A stretch of 64,000 bases of DNA, taken from assembly GCF_019704555.1 (NCBI RefSeq), contig NZ_AP024745.1, forward strand, positions 351,001-415,000. The letters run 5' to 3'. The position numbers and the translations under genes are program-made. Under the pieces are notes generated by a model that was given only the letters and a program-made list of their open reading frames with translations, searched no databases and had not been told where the DNA came from. This stretch comes from Actinoplanes sp. L3-i22. Its GTDB lineage: Bacteria > Actinomycetota > Actinomycetes > Mycobacteriales > Micromonosporaceae. Shown here one piece after another: positions 43,219-50,815 of the stretch; position 1 is the stretch's first letter, and each line of letters opens with the position of its first letter.

Positions 43219-44846
43219 TCGTCTTCCGGCTTGCCCTGGCGGGGCAGCAGGAAGGTCAGACCAAAAGCGGAGAAGAGCAAGAGCAGAGCGACCCCCGCCG
43301 TACGGACGGTGGTGTCCTCGAACCCCGCGCGAACCTGCTCCGCCGCGTAGGCCCCGAGCTCCGGGGACGCCGCGACCGGCGACTGGCAGGACGGCGGCAC
43401 CACGTCCGGGTTCTCCTCGGCGACCCGATCGGTCAGGCAGGCCCGCAGCCCGGCGACCACGGCCGGCGGGGTGCCGGCCGGCAGTGTCGCGGACGACGTG
43501 TCCACGTGGTGCCCGACCGCGCCCGGCAGCAGCGCGAAGAAGATCGTGCCCAGCACCGCGATCCCGAACGCCCCGCCGAGCTGCTGCACCGACGTGATCG
43601 CCCCGGACGCCGACCCGCTCTCCTCGTCGTCCACCCCGGCCAGCACGATGCCGAAGAACGGCGCCATCGCCAGGCCCATCCCGACGCCGAGCAGCAGCAT
43701 CGCCGGGATCAGGCGCCAGGGCGTGATGGCCGCCCCGGCCAGGTGCACGGTGCCGGCGAGGACCACGGTCCCGGCGATCATCACCAGGGTGCCGAGCTGG
43801 AGCAGCTTGCGGCCGAGCTTCTCGGCCAGGCCGGCGCCGGCCACGATGAAGCCGGCCACCATGCCGAGCGCCTGCGGCAGCGTGCTCAGGCCGGCCTTGA
43901 GCGGTGCATAGCCCAGCCCGATCTGCAGGTAGAAGGTGAAGATCAGGCCGGTGCCGATCAGCGACGCGAAGAACATCAGGCCCAGGGCCAGGCCACCGGT
44001 GAACGCCCGCTTGCGGAACAGGCTCGGGGTGACCAGCGGGTCGAGGCCACGCTTGTCCCGCCACCCCTCGTACGCCGCGAACAGCCCGAACGCGAGCACG
44101 CCGAGCGCCAGCATGCCGAACGTCCAGGCCGGCCAGCCCAACTCCCGGCCCTGCACCAGCGGGTAGAGCAGCAGGAACGCGCCGCCGGCGGCGAACAGCA
44201 CGCCGAGCCCGTCGAGCCGCGGCGCCCGTTCCAGGCGGGACTCGGGCAGGAACCGGAGCGCGCCGAACACCGCGAAGATGCCCAGCGGCAGGTTGATGAA
44301 GAAGATCACCCGCCAGCCGGCGCCGAAGTAGTCCGCGTCGACCAGCCAGCCGGCCAGGATCGGGCCGCCCACCGAGGAGAGGCCCATCACCGGCCCGAAC
44401 GCGCCGAACGCCTTGGCCCGCTCGGCCGGCCCGAACATCTCGCGCAGCATGCCCAGGCCCTGCGGCAGCATCAGCGCGCCGAACAGGCCCTGCACCGCGC
44501 GGGCGGCGACCAGGAAACCGGCCGCCGGGGCGAGCGCGCAGGCCAGCGACGCGAGGGTGAAGCCGGCCGCGCCGATCAGGAACATCCGCCGCCGGCCGTA
44601 GATGTCGCCCAGGCGGCCGCCGGTGAGCAGGCCGATGGCCATGGCCAGCGTGTACGCCGCGCCGAGCCACTGGATCAAGCTGTACGACCCACCGAGCTCG
44701 GACCGGATGACCGGGCCGGCGATCGTGGTGACCAGCGAGTCGAGCAGGTCCATCACCTCGACCGCGAGGATCACGAAGAGGGCGACCCACCGATAGCGGT
44801 AGGGCGCCACCTGTTGTTCTTGAACACTGTTCGTTGCCACGAACAC
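43206..44846 (-). CDS. MFS drug exporter, DHA2 (EmrB/QacA) family
   Basis: 546 residues and about 14 hydrophobic segments. Motifs GRLGDIYGRRRMF, ARAVQGLFGALMLPQGLGML and GPILAGWLVDADYFGAGWRVIFFINLPLG are typical of drug:H+ antiporters. Possible GTG starts are 44846, 44840 and one near the conserved APYRYRW; the operator sites overlap the first two. Divergent from a TetR gene with three operator copies between them, so it is almost surely TetR-repressed. Confidence 0.9.
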   Translation of the reverse strand: MFVATNSVQEQQVAPYRYRWVALFVILAVEVMDLLDSLVTTIAGPVIRSELGGSYSLIQWLGAAYTLAMAIGLLTGGRLGDIYGRRRMFLIGAAGFTLASLACALAPAAGFLVAARAVQGLFGALMLPQGLGMLREMFGPAERAKAFGAFGPVMGLSSVGGPILAGWLVDADYFGAGWRVIFFINLPLGIFAVFGALRFLPESRLERAPRLDGLGVLFAAGGAFLLLYPLVQGRELGWPAWTFGMLALGVLAFGLFAAYEGWRDKRGLDPLVTPSLFRKRAFTGGLALGLMFFASLIGTGLIFTFYLQIGLGYAPLKAGLSTLPQALGMVAGFIVAGAGLAEKLGRKLLQLGTLVMIAGTVVLAGTVHLAGAAITPWRLIPAMLLLGVGMGLAMAPFFGIVLAGVDDEESGSASGAITSVQQLGGAFGIAVLGTIFFALLPGAVGHHVDTSSATLPAGTPPAVVAGLRACLTDRVAEENPDVVPPSCQSPVAASPELGAYAAEQVRAGFEDTTVRTAGVALLLLFSAFGLTFLLPRQGKPEDDHLG

Positions 44847-44869
44847 TGTTTTATTAGCGAACAGCGTTC
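44822..44869. promoter_or_regulatory. Triple TetR operator between MFS and tetR genes
   Basis: Three 11-bp near-identical palindromes: GAACACTGTTC (44822-44832), GAACACTGTTT (44841-44851) and GAACAGCGTTC (44859-44869), spaced 18-19 bp apart so they fall near the same helical face in steps of about 1.8 turns. A perfect minus-strand -35 TTGACA (44876-44871) abuts the third site, so bound repressor would block the MFS promoter. Confidence 0.8.
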
Positions 44870-44891
44870 ATGTCAACTAAATTAGAGCGCG

Positions 44892-45623
44892 ATGAAGACC
44901 TCCCCCTGGCAACCGCTTCCGGACCGGCGACCCGGCCGGGTGCAGCTCGACCGCGAGCAGATCATCGACGCCGCCCTGCGGATCAGCGATGCGGAAGGCG
45001 TCGACGCGGTCAGCACGCGCCGGGTCGCCGCCGAGTTCGGCACCGGCCCGTCCAGCCTCTACGCCCACGTGTCCAACAAGGACGAACTGCTCCGGCTGAT
45101 GTTCGACCGGGTCTGTGGCGAGATCGAGCTGCCGCCGCAGGAGCCGGCGCGGTGGGCGGCGCAGGTCAAGCACCTGATGCTGGCGACGCACGTGATCCTT
45201 CGGGAGCACAACGACCTGGCCCGGGTCGCGCTCGCCTCGATCCCGAACGGCCCGAACGCGCTGCGGACCTCGGAGTGGATGTTCAGCCTGCTGATCAAGA
45301 GTGGGATGCCGCCGCGGTACAGCGCCTGGGCGATCGAGCGGATCTTCCTGTACGTCACCGCGGACGCCTACGAGAACTCGATCTGGCGTGCCCAGATGCG
45401 TCACCTGAAGCTGACCGAGGCGCAGGCGGAGCAGCACGTCAAGACGGAGCTGAAGGAGCACTTCGCGGAGCTGCCGGACGACCGGTTCCCGTATCTCCGG
45501 GCCCATCCGGACGCGATGACCTCGGGGACCGTCCAGGAGCGCTTCGAGTGGGGTCTCGACCTGCTGATCGCGGGGTTGACCGGGTTTTTGAAACCGCAAC
45601 CACCCGCGGACGTCGCCCTGTAG
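44892..45623 (+). CDS. TetR-family regulator of the divergent MFS exporter
   Basis: 243 residues. Helix-turn-helix RVQLDREQIIDAALRISDAEGVDAVSTRRVAAEFGTGPSSLYAHVSNKDEL; the C-terminal part resembles TetR_C_1. A TAAATT eight bases before the ATG may be the -10. The last 13 residues (FLKPQPPADVAL and the preceding Gly) are encoded by repeat copy C, so the native C-terminus appears to have been replaced. Operator sites lie just upstream. Confidence 0.9.
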   Translation: MKTSPWQPLPDRRPGRVQLDREQIIDAALRISDAEGVDAVSTRRVAAEFGTGPSSLYAHVSNKDELLRLMFDRVCGEIELPPQEPARWAAQVKHLMLATHVILREHNDLARVALASIPNGPNALRTSEWMFSLLIKSGMPPRYSAWAIERIFLYVTADAYENSIWRAQMRHLKLTEAQAEQHVKTELKEHFAELPDDRFPYLRAHPDAMTSGTVQERFEWGLDLLIAGLTGFLKPQPPADVAL

Positions 45624-45736
45624 GGCCTCGCGTTCTGGGCGCCCCGCGCCCTTGCGGGGCCCGGAAGGGTCCCCGCGGGAGCGACGATCAGTTATTGGCC
45701 GCAGCGTAGGCAATGAAGAACTTGAATTTGATCTTC
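45584..45736 (+). repeat. Dispersed structured repeat, copy C
   Basis: Plus-oriented copy. It starts inside the TetR coding region, supplies the TetR stop codon (45621-45623) through its GCCCTGTAGGGC palindrome, and ends at the stop codon of the convergent rhodanese gene (45735-45737). The invariant 20-mer and the GC-rich stem are present. Confidence 0.85.
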
Positions 45737-46133
45737 AGTCCAGGGTCGGCAGGCCGGCTTCCCGCCAGGCCTTGAAGCCGCCGGCCAGGTCGGTCGCCCG
45801 GTGCAGGCCGAGGTCCTGCAGCGCGGCCGCGGCCAGGCTGCTGGTGTAGCCCTCCTGGCAGGTGATGATCACCGCGAGGTCGTAGCTGTTCGCGAACGGC
45901 AGGCGGGCGTCGCTGCGCGGGTCGAGGCGCCACTCCAGCACGTTGCGCTCGATGATCAGCGCGCCCGGGATCTCGCCGTGCTCGGCGCGCTGGGCGGCCG
46001 GGCGGATGTCGATCAGGATCGCGCCGTCGCGGATCGCCGCGGCGGTCGCCAGGGGACCGAGCCGGTCGAGCCGGGCGCGGGCCTGGTCGAGGATCTCGCT
46101 GATGCTCCGGGCGCCGGGCGGAGCCGCGGTCAC
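45735..46133 (-). CDS. Rhodanese-like domain protein
   Basis: 132 residues, one rhodanese domain. AILIDIRPAAQRAEHGEIPGALIIERNVLEWRL and the active-site loop ITCQEGYTSSLAA with the catalytic Cys are visible. It handles sulfane sulfur. The GTG start overlaps the TGA of the cysteine dioxygenase gene (GTGA). The loop has Thr where many rhodaneses have Arg. Confidence 0.9.
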   Translation of the reverse strand: MTAAPPGARSISEILDQARARLDRLGPLATAAAIRDGAILIDIRPAAQRAEHGEIPGALIIERNVLEWRLDPRSDARLPFANSYDLAVIITCQEGYTSSLAAAALQDLGLHRATDLAGGFKAWREAGLPTLD

Positions 46134-46600
46134 CACTGCGAGCCGGCCTTGTCGACGGTGACGACCTCGAGGCCGGCCGGGCTCAGCCGGTACTTGGTCA
46201 TCACGGTCAGCGCGGGGCCGTAGACGTGCACGCTGATCGCCGGGTCGGTGCCACGGTTCACGATCCGGTGCACGTGGTGCTCGCCGAAGCGGCGGCCGGC
46301 GCCCTCGCCGAGATCGCGCGTGACGACGCGGGGCGACGCGGCCGGGCCGCCCACGGTGTCCTCGGTGAGCACGCCGCTGAAGACGTGGAACGCGCCCGCC
46401 GAGCCGCCGTGGTCGTGCAGCTCGGTCTGCTGCCCGGGGAGCCAGGTGAGCAGCCACACCTCGTAGTCGTCGGTGGCCGCCAGCCGGTGATACCACCGGT
46501 CCACCGGGTCGAACCGGGGCGGAACCACCCACCCTTCCGGCGCATCGGCGAATTGCCGGGCGATGGCGAGGTGGTCGAGTCGGAGGGCGGTGGCTGACAT
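46130..46600 (-). CDS. Cysteine dioxygenase (cupin)
   Basis: 156 residues. Iron-binding His are in TELHDHGGSAGAFHVFSG (HxH) and in GEHHVHRIVNRG. It oxidises cysteine to cysteine sulfinate, or a related thiol. AGGAG lies six bases before the ATG. Forms an operon with the rhodanese gene, linking cysteine oxidation to sulfane-sulfur handling. A 21-bp palindrome overlies its promoter. Confidence 0.85.
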   Translation of the reverse strand: MSATALRLDHLAIARQFADAPEGWVVPPRFDPVDRWYHRLAATDDYEVWLLTWLPGQQTELHDHGGSAGAFHVFSGVLTEDTVGGPAASPRVVTRDLGEGAGRRFGEHHVHRIVNRGTDPAISVHVYGPALTVMTKYRLSPAGLEVVTVDKAGSQW

Positions 46601-46626
46601 GCGTTCTCCTCGGCGAGGGCATATAT

Positions 46627-46647
46627 AACCTATCGGCAAGATAGGTT
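46627..46647. promoter_or_regulatory. 21-bp palindromic operator before the cysteine dioxygenase operon
   Basis: AACCTATC-GGCAA-GATAGGTT has perfect 8-bp arms. Immediately downstream on the minus strand is TATATA, a likely -10, so the palindrome sits between -35 and -10 and a bound protein would repress. The dyad style fits an Rrf2 or GntR type regulator, none of which is encoded nearby. Confidence 0.7.
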
Positions 46648-46699
46648 TTACCACAGAAGTGGATCGCGCGTGAAGCTTTCCCGGATCCGGCTCGTCCCC

Positions 46700-46731
46700 C
46701 GAAAGAGGCTTTACCGAGTTTGCCTCTTTCG
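46700..46731. other. Perfect 10-bp hairpin in the cysteine dioxygenase/neprosin intergenic region
   Basis: CGAAAGAGGC and GCCTCTTTCG flank a 12-base loop. It lies within the 347-bp gap 46601-46947 between divergent genes, so it is not an ordinary terminator of either. It could be an operator or a leader element of the neprosin-like gene. Nothing else is recognised in the gap. Confidence 0.5.
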
Positions 46732-46947
46732 TGGCGGAGTGCGAAAATCGGCTGTCCGCAATGACGTGACCACGCTGGGTTGAACAAAGTGGTCGTTGCG
46801 TCACCGGAATGGCCGATGGCCTCATCCGTTCCGGCAGAGTTCCTGGTCAGCTCGTCCCTAGGCAATTGAGAAAGCTATATGGTGAGGCGCGCCGCCGAAG
46901 CCTGGTGTGCACTCCCCTCACTCCCCCCGATGAACGAGGACGGACAC

Positions 46948-48051
46948 GTGTTGAAGTCACGCCGCGGTCTGCTCGCCGCCGGCCTCGCCGTCGCGGTGAT
47001 CGGTGCGATCGGAGTCGTCTCCACCCTCAACGCGGGGGCCGAGCAGATTCCGGGCGCGACCGCCGAAGCCTCCGCCGCGGCCGAGCCGGCCCTGCAGCCG
47101 CCGGCCGAGCTTCCGTGGGGCGCCAGGCCGCAGCGGGTCAAGCGCGGCAAGACCGGCACCAGCAGCAAGTCGCTCAAGGCGGCCGGGCTCAGCGTGGCCG
47201 GCGACACGAACCAGGCCGACGACGAGTTCGCGCCGAAGGGCCGCAGCAACAAGTCGACCTTCCTGCGGACCGCGAAGACCAACGTGGTCCCGCCGGAGCC
47301 GTCGGGCGTGCCGTCCCCGTCGGCGAGCAGCGACTCCGGGACAGTCAACTTCCTCTACAACGTCGGTGCGCAGTCGGCCGTCTCGGACGGCGCCTACGTC
47401 AACCTGACGGTCAACAAGCCGAAGCTCGCGAAAGAGGACTACCACACCCTCGCCGAGCTGGCCGTGCAGTCCGCGGACGGCAACCAGATCGTCGAGGTCG
47501 GGTGGAACGTCGACCGGGTGGTCAACGGTGACGACGACCCGCACCTGTTCGTCTACCACTGGGTGAACCGGCAGACGTCCTGCTACAACGGCTGCGGCTA
47601 CGTGCAGTACAGCAAGACCGTGTTCCCCGGCGACACCCTCGCGGTGGACCAGCAGCGGCGGTTCGGGATCCAGTACTTCAACGACGCCTGGTGGATCGCG
47701 TTCGACACCGAGTGGGTCGGCTACTTCCCGGCCAAGCTCTGGGGCGACGTGTCGTTCGCCAAGACCGGCCTGGTCCAGGTCTTCGGCGAGGTGGCCGCGT
47801 CCTCCGACAAGCCGTGCACGGAGATGGGCAACGGCAAGAAGTCCGACGACACCACGTCGGCCCGGATCGGCAGCGTGGCCTACCTGAACGGGCCGGACCC
47901 GAGCGTCACGGTGCGCAGCACCAGCGACTACTACTCGGTGAACCAGCTGAGTGCCCGGACCTTCCGGTACGGCGGGCCCGGCGCGTGCGGCACCACCACG
48001 CCGACGCCGACCCCGACGATCACCGCGAGCGCGACCACCGCGGCCAAGTAG
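46948..48051 (+). CDS. Neprosin-domain secreted protein
   Basis: 367 residues from a GTG at 46948 with GAGGA seven bases ahead. Signal peptide (KSRRGLLAAGLAVAVIGAIG), basic propeptide-like region, then a neprosin (DUF239) domain of about 220 residues: HTLAELAVQSADGNQIVEVGWNVD, HLFVYHWVNRQTSCYNGCGYVQ, QYFNDAWWIAFDTEWVGYFPAKLW. Plant neprosin is a glutamic prolyl endopeptidase; whether this member is a peptidase is unproven. A Thr/Pro tail ends the protein. Confidence 0.8.
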   Translation: MLKSRRGLLAAGLAVAVIGAIGVVSTLNAGAEQIPGATAEASAAAEPALQPPAELPWGARPQRVKRGKTGTSSKSLKAAGLSVAGDTNQADDEFAPKGRSNKSTFLRTAKTNVVPPEPSGVPSPSASSDSGTVNFLYNVGAQSAVSDGAYVNLTVNKPKLAKEDYHTLAELAVQSADGNQIVEVGWNVDRVVNGDDDPHLFVYHWVNRQTSCYNGCGYVQYSKTVFPGDTLAVDQQRRFGIQYFNDAWWIAFDTEWVGYFPAKLWGDVSFAKTGLVQVFGEVAASSDKPCTEMGNGKKSDDTTSARIGSVAYLNGPDPSVTVRSTSDYYSVNQLSARTFRYGGPGACGTTTPTPTPTITASATTAAK

Positions 48052-48067
48052 TAGATCCACTTCACGC

Positions 48068-48114
48068 AAACGTCGATGCCCGGTCCCTCGTAAGGGGCCG
48101 GGCATCGACGTTTT
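48068..48114 (+). terminator. Long-stem rho-independent terminator
   Basis: AAACGTCGATGCCCGG pairs with CCGGGCATCGACGTTT and the stem continues through T·G and CCCT/AGGG to a CGTA loop, about 21 bp in all, ending in TTTT. Confidence 0.9.
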
Positions 48115-48201
48115 CCGGTTTCTTGCCCCCACCGTGAACCGGATCGCATGCCACGATGTACATCCGGGTGGCCGGGCGGAACCCGAGGGGAGCTGGCGCC
48201 G

Positions 48202-48738
48202 ATGAAGCGACGGGTGAGCCCCGACGAGCAACTGATGACCGCGCTCTACACGGAACACTATGCAGTTCTGATCAACTTCGTCTCGAGATACGTCTCCGAT
48301 CGGCACAAGGCCGAGGACCTGGTCCAGGAGACGTTGTTACGGGCGTGGAAGCACATCGACCACCTCGACCCGGAACCCGGGCGAACCAGGTCGTACCTGC
48401 TCACCATCGCTCGTAACGTGGTGACCAACGCGTGGCGGGCGGAACAGCGCCGGCCCCGGCTGGTCTCCGACGAGACCGCGGTCAACTCCGTGCCGTCGGC
48501 GGACAATGTGGATCAAATGGTGGAGGGCTGGCTGGTCGCGGAAGCGCTGGAACGGCTGTCCCCGGAACATCGGGCGGTGATACAGGCGATGTACTACGAG
48601 GGGCAGAGCGTGGCTGACGCGGCGCGACGGCTCTCGGTGCCGGAGGGCACGGTGAAATCGCGCGCCTACTACGCGGTTCGCGCGCTCCGCGCCGTATTCG
48701 AGGAGATGGGCATGCTCCGGAGCGGGGGTGTGTCATGA
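48202..48738 (+). CDS. ECF RNA polymerase sigma factor (SigL/SigK-like)
   Basis: 178 residues. Region 2 is ALYTEHYAVLINFVSRYVSDRHKAEDLVQETLLRAWKHIDHLD, region 4 is LERLSPEHRAVIQAMYYEGQSVADAARRLSVPEGTVKSRAYYAVRAL. ATG start at 48202. The stop overlaps the anti-sigma ATG. A TGAACC (48135-48140) upstream could be a -35 for autoregulation. Confidence 0.9.
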   Translation: MKRRVSPDEQLMTALYTEHYAVLINFVSRYVSDRHKAEDLVQETLLRAWKHIDHLDPEPGRTRSYLLTIARNVVTNAWRAEQRRPRLVSDETAVNSVPSADNVDQMVEGWLVAEALERLSPEHRAVIQAMYYEGQSVADAARRLSVPEGTVKSRAYYAVRALRAVFEEMGMLRSGGVS

Positions 48739-49463
48739 GCGATCTCGACGAGCACGACAGCCTGCACCGTCTGTTGGGTGGCTATCTGCTGGGCGGGCTG
48801 GACGAGGCGGACACCGACAAGCTCGACGCGCACCTGCACGACTGCGCCGAGTGCCGGGCGGAACTGGACCGGCTCGCACCGGTACCGGAGATGCTGCAGC
48901 ACCTGCCGGATGCCCGGCACATGGGCGGCGACTTACCACCGCTCACGGTCGCGCCGACCGCGCGGCCGAGTCCGCAGAACATCGAGAGTCTGCTCGGCCG
49001 GATGCGGGCGGAGAAGACCAGGGAGACCCGGGTCAGCCGGACGCGCTGGCTGGTCGCGGCGTCGGTGGCGGTGATCGCGGCCGGGGCGATCGGCTACGGC
49101 GTGATCATCAACAACAACACCGGCGGCGACGGTACGACGCAGACCCCGCCCGTCGCGGCGCAGAGCGTCGTCGCGAACTTCCGGGCCGAGGCCGGCAGTG
49201 CCATGGGCGGTCAGGCGACCCTGGTCAAGAAGGCGTGGGGCGCCCAGGTCTCCCTGAACATGACCGGCATGTCGGGCAAGGCGCCGTTCTACTGCATCGT
49301 CAAACGCGCCGACGGCAAACAGGAACAGGCGGCGGTCTGGGGCGAGACGCCCGAGCACACCGCCAAGGTCGACGGGTCCAGCTCGTTCCCGGCGGCCGAC
49401 GTGAAGAGCATCGTGATCACCGACGCCGACGGAAAAGTGCTCGGCAGCGCGACGGTGACCTGA
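48735..49463 (+). CDS. Anti-sigma factor with zinc-finger and extracytoplasmic domain
   Basis: 242 residues. Zinc-binding HLHDCAEC (HxxxCxxC) in the N-terminal anti-sigma domain, a single transmembrane helix (about 105-123, WLVAASVAVIAAGAIGYGVII), and an RskA-like extracytoplasmic domain. It should hold the coupled ECF sigma factor at the membrane until a signal releases it. ATGA overlap with the sigma gene. Confidence 0.9.
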   Translation: MSDLDEHDSLHRLLGGYLLGGLDEADTDKLDAHLHDCAECRAELDRLAPVPEMLQHLPDARHMGGDLPPLTVAPTARPSPQNIESLLGRMRAEKTRETRVSRTRWLVAASVAVIAAGAIGYGVIINNNTGGDGTTQTPPVAAQSVVANFRAEAGSAMGGQATLVKKAWGAQVSLNMTGMSGKAPFYCIVKRADGKQEQAAVWGETPEHTAKVDGSSSFPAADVKSIVITDADGKVLGSATVT

Positions 49464-49470
49464 GCAGAAT

Positions 49471-49498
49471 CGGGGGCATGTCACCGCACATGCCCCCG
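49471..49498 (+). promoter_or_regulatory. Hairpin enclosing the start codon of the S66 peptidase gene
   Basis: CGGGGGCATG and CATGCCCCCG pair perfectly (10 bp) around an 8-base loop. The left arm contains the G-rich ribosome-binding region and the ATG at 49478; the right arm contains the alternative ATG at 49490. The structure begins 8 bases after the anti-sigma stop codon, so it may also attenuate readthrough from the sigma operon. Confidence 0.75.
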
Positions 49499-50521
49499 AA
49501 GCCGCGTCCCGGCGACCGGGTTGCCGTGCTCTCCCCGGCCTTCGCCGCGCCCGGCCTCTTCCCGGAGCGTCACGAGCAGGCGCTCCGCCGGATCCGCGAC
49601 GAGTTGGGGCTGGACCCGGTGGAGTTCCCGACCACCCGGCAGCTCGGCGCTCCCGCGGCCGACCGGGCCGCCGACCTGATGGCGGCCTGGGCCGACCCGA
49701 CGATCCGGGCGGTGTTCGCCACGATCGGCGGCGACGACCAGATCACCGTGCTGCCGCACCTCGACCCGGCGGTGTTCCGCGCCGACCCGAAGCCGTTCTT
49801 CGGGTTCTCGGACAACACCAACCTGCTGAACTGGCTGTGGGGGCACGGGCTCGGGGCCTACCACGGCGGGTCGACGATGATGCACCTCGCGCGCGGCGGC
49901 GGGATCCAGGCGGTGCACCTGGCCTCGCTGCGGGCCGCTCTCTTCGACGGCGGTGACCTGGTCATCGCGCCGGTCCCCGCGTTCAGCGAGGAGGAGACGG
50001 ACTGGGCTTCCGCTTCTGCGATGACGCCGCCTTTGGTGCCCAGCCCCGGCCACTTCTGGCACCTCGGTTCCCGATCAGAATCGGTCGTTACCGGGCCGAG
50101 CTGGGGCGGCAATCTGGAGATTCTGCACTGGAATCTGGCGGCTGATCGCTGGATCCGGCCGGTCGAGGACTATGCCGGGTGCGTGCTCCTGCTGGAGACG
50201 TCCGAGGAGATGCCGCCGGGCGAGGAGGTCTTCCGGATGCTCCGGAACTTCGGCGAGCGGGGGTTGTTGCGGCAGTTCCCGGCGGTTCTGGTCGGCACCG
50301 CCAAGGCGACGGTCTTCACCAGCCCGCGCCCGGTGGCGGAGCGCCGGCAGTACCGCGACGAGCAGCGGGAGGCGATCCTGCGGGCCTTCGCGGTCTACCA
50401 CCCGTCGGCGATGATCGTCTTCGGGGTCGATTTCGGTCACACCGATCCGCAGTATGTCCTCCCCTACGGCGGCCGGATCACGGTCGACGGGCCGGCCGAG
50501 AAGATCACCGCGCACTTCTAA
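49478..50521 (+). CDS. S66 LD-carboxypeptidase / MccF-like peptidase
   Basis: 347 residues. N-terminal PRPGDRVAVLSPAFAAPGLFPERHEQAL, the nucleophile Ser in FFGFSDNTNLLN, and the C-terminal catalytic Glu/His region with GVDFGHTDPQ follow the S66 layout. Members cleave L,D-peptide bonds in murein tripeptides or detoxify microcin-type peptide-nucleotides (MccF). No signal peptide, so it is cytosolic. The start codon is in a hairpin. Confidence 0.85.
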   Translation: MSPHMPPKPRPGDRVAVLSPAFAAPGLFPERHEQALRRIRDELGLDPVEFPTTRQLGAPAADRAADLMAAWADPTIRAVFATIGGDDQITVLPHLDPAVFRADPKPFFGFSDNTNLLNWLWGHGLGAYHGGSTMMHLARGGGIQAVHLASLRAALFDGGDLVIAPVPAFSEEETDWASASAMTPPLVPSPGHFWHLGSRSESVVTGPSWGGNLEILHWNLAADRWIRPVEDYAGCVLLLETSEEMPPGEEVFRMLRNFGERGLLRQFPAVLVGTAKATVFTSPRPVAERRQYRDEQREAILRAFAVYHPSAMIVFGVDFGHTDPQYVLPYGGRITVDGPAEKITAHF

Positions 50522-50522
50522 G

Positions 50523-50654
50523 TTCAAGATCTTCTTTGCCTCGGCTGCGGCCAATAACTGATCGTCGCTCCCGCGGGGACCCTTCCGGGCCTCGCAAGGG
50601 CGCGGGGCGCCCAGAACGCGAGACCCTCCAGGGCGACGTCCGAGGGTGGTTGCG
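50523..50654 (-). repeat. Dispersed structured repeat, copy D
   Basis: Minus-oriented copy that starts one base after the stop codon of the S66 peptidase gene. The invariant 20-mer, the GGGCGC/GCGCCC stem, and GCCCTGGAGGGT (as in copy A) are present. The convergent MFS gene ends 162 bp further right. Confidence 0.85.
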
Positions 50655-50700
50655 CTTTACCCCAAACCCCAACCCGGTGATCCCGACCTTCGTCGTGCAC

Positions 50701-50783
50701 GCTGCGGTCAGCACCGTCGGACCGCAGCCGCTGACCGTGACCGGAACTGATCGCCTCCCGTGGGGGAGCGCCCCCCAGGGGAG
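50701..50783 (-). terminator. Two hairpins downstream of the DHA2 MFS gene
   Basis: GCTGCGGTC/GACCGCAGC (50701-50709, 50720-50728) is a perfect 9-bp stem. CTCCCGTGGGGG/CCCCCAGGGGAG (50755-50783) is an 11-bp stem with one mismatch. Both lie between the MFS stop (50816) and repeat copy D, and probably end MFS transcription. Confidence 0.65.
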
Positions 50784-50815
50784 GCTACGACGACAGTGTG
50801 AGGGCTGGTGGGTGG

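Noticed and set aside
44877..45713. Minus-strand open frame opposite the TetR gene
   Set aside because: It is the shadow of the clear TetR coding sequence.
48135..48162. Autoregulatory ECF promoter TGAACC with a downstream -10
   Set aside because: TGAACC is suggestive of SigL-like promoters, but the -10 part and its spacing are ambiguous, so it is only mentioned in the sigma factor entry.
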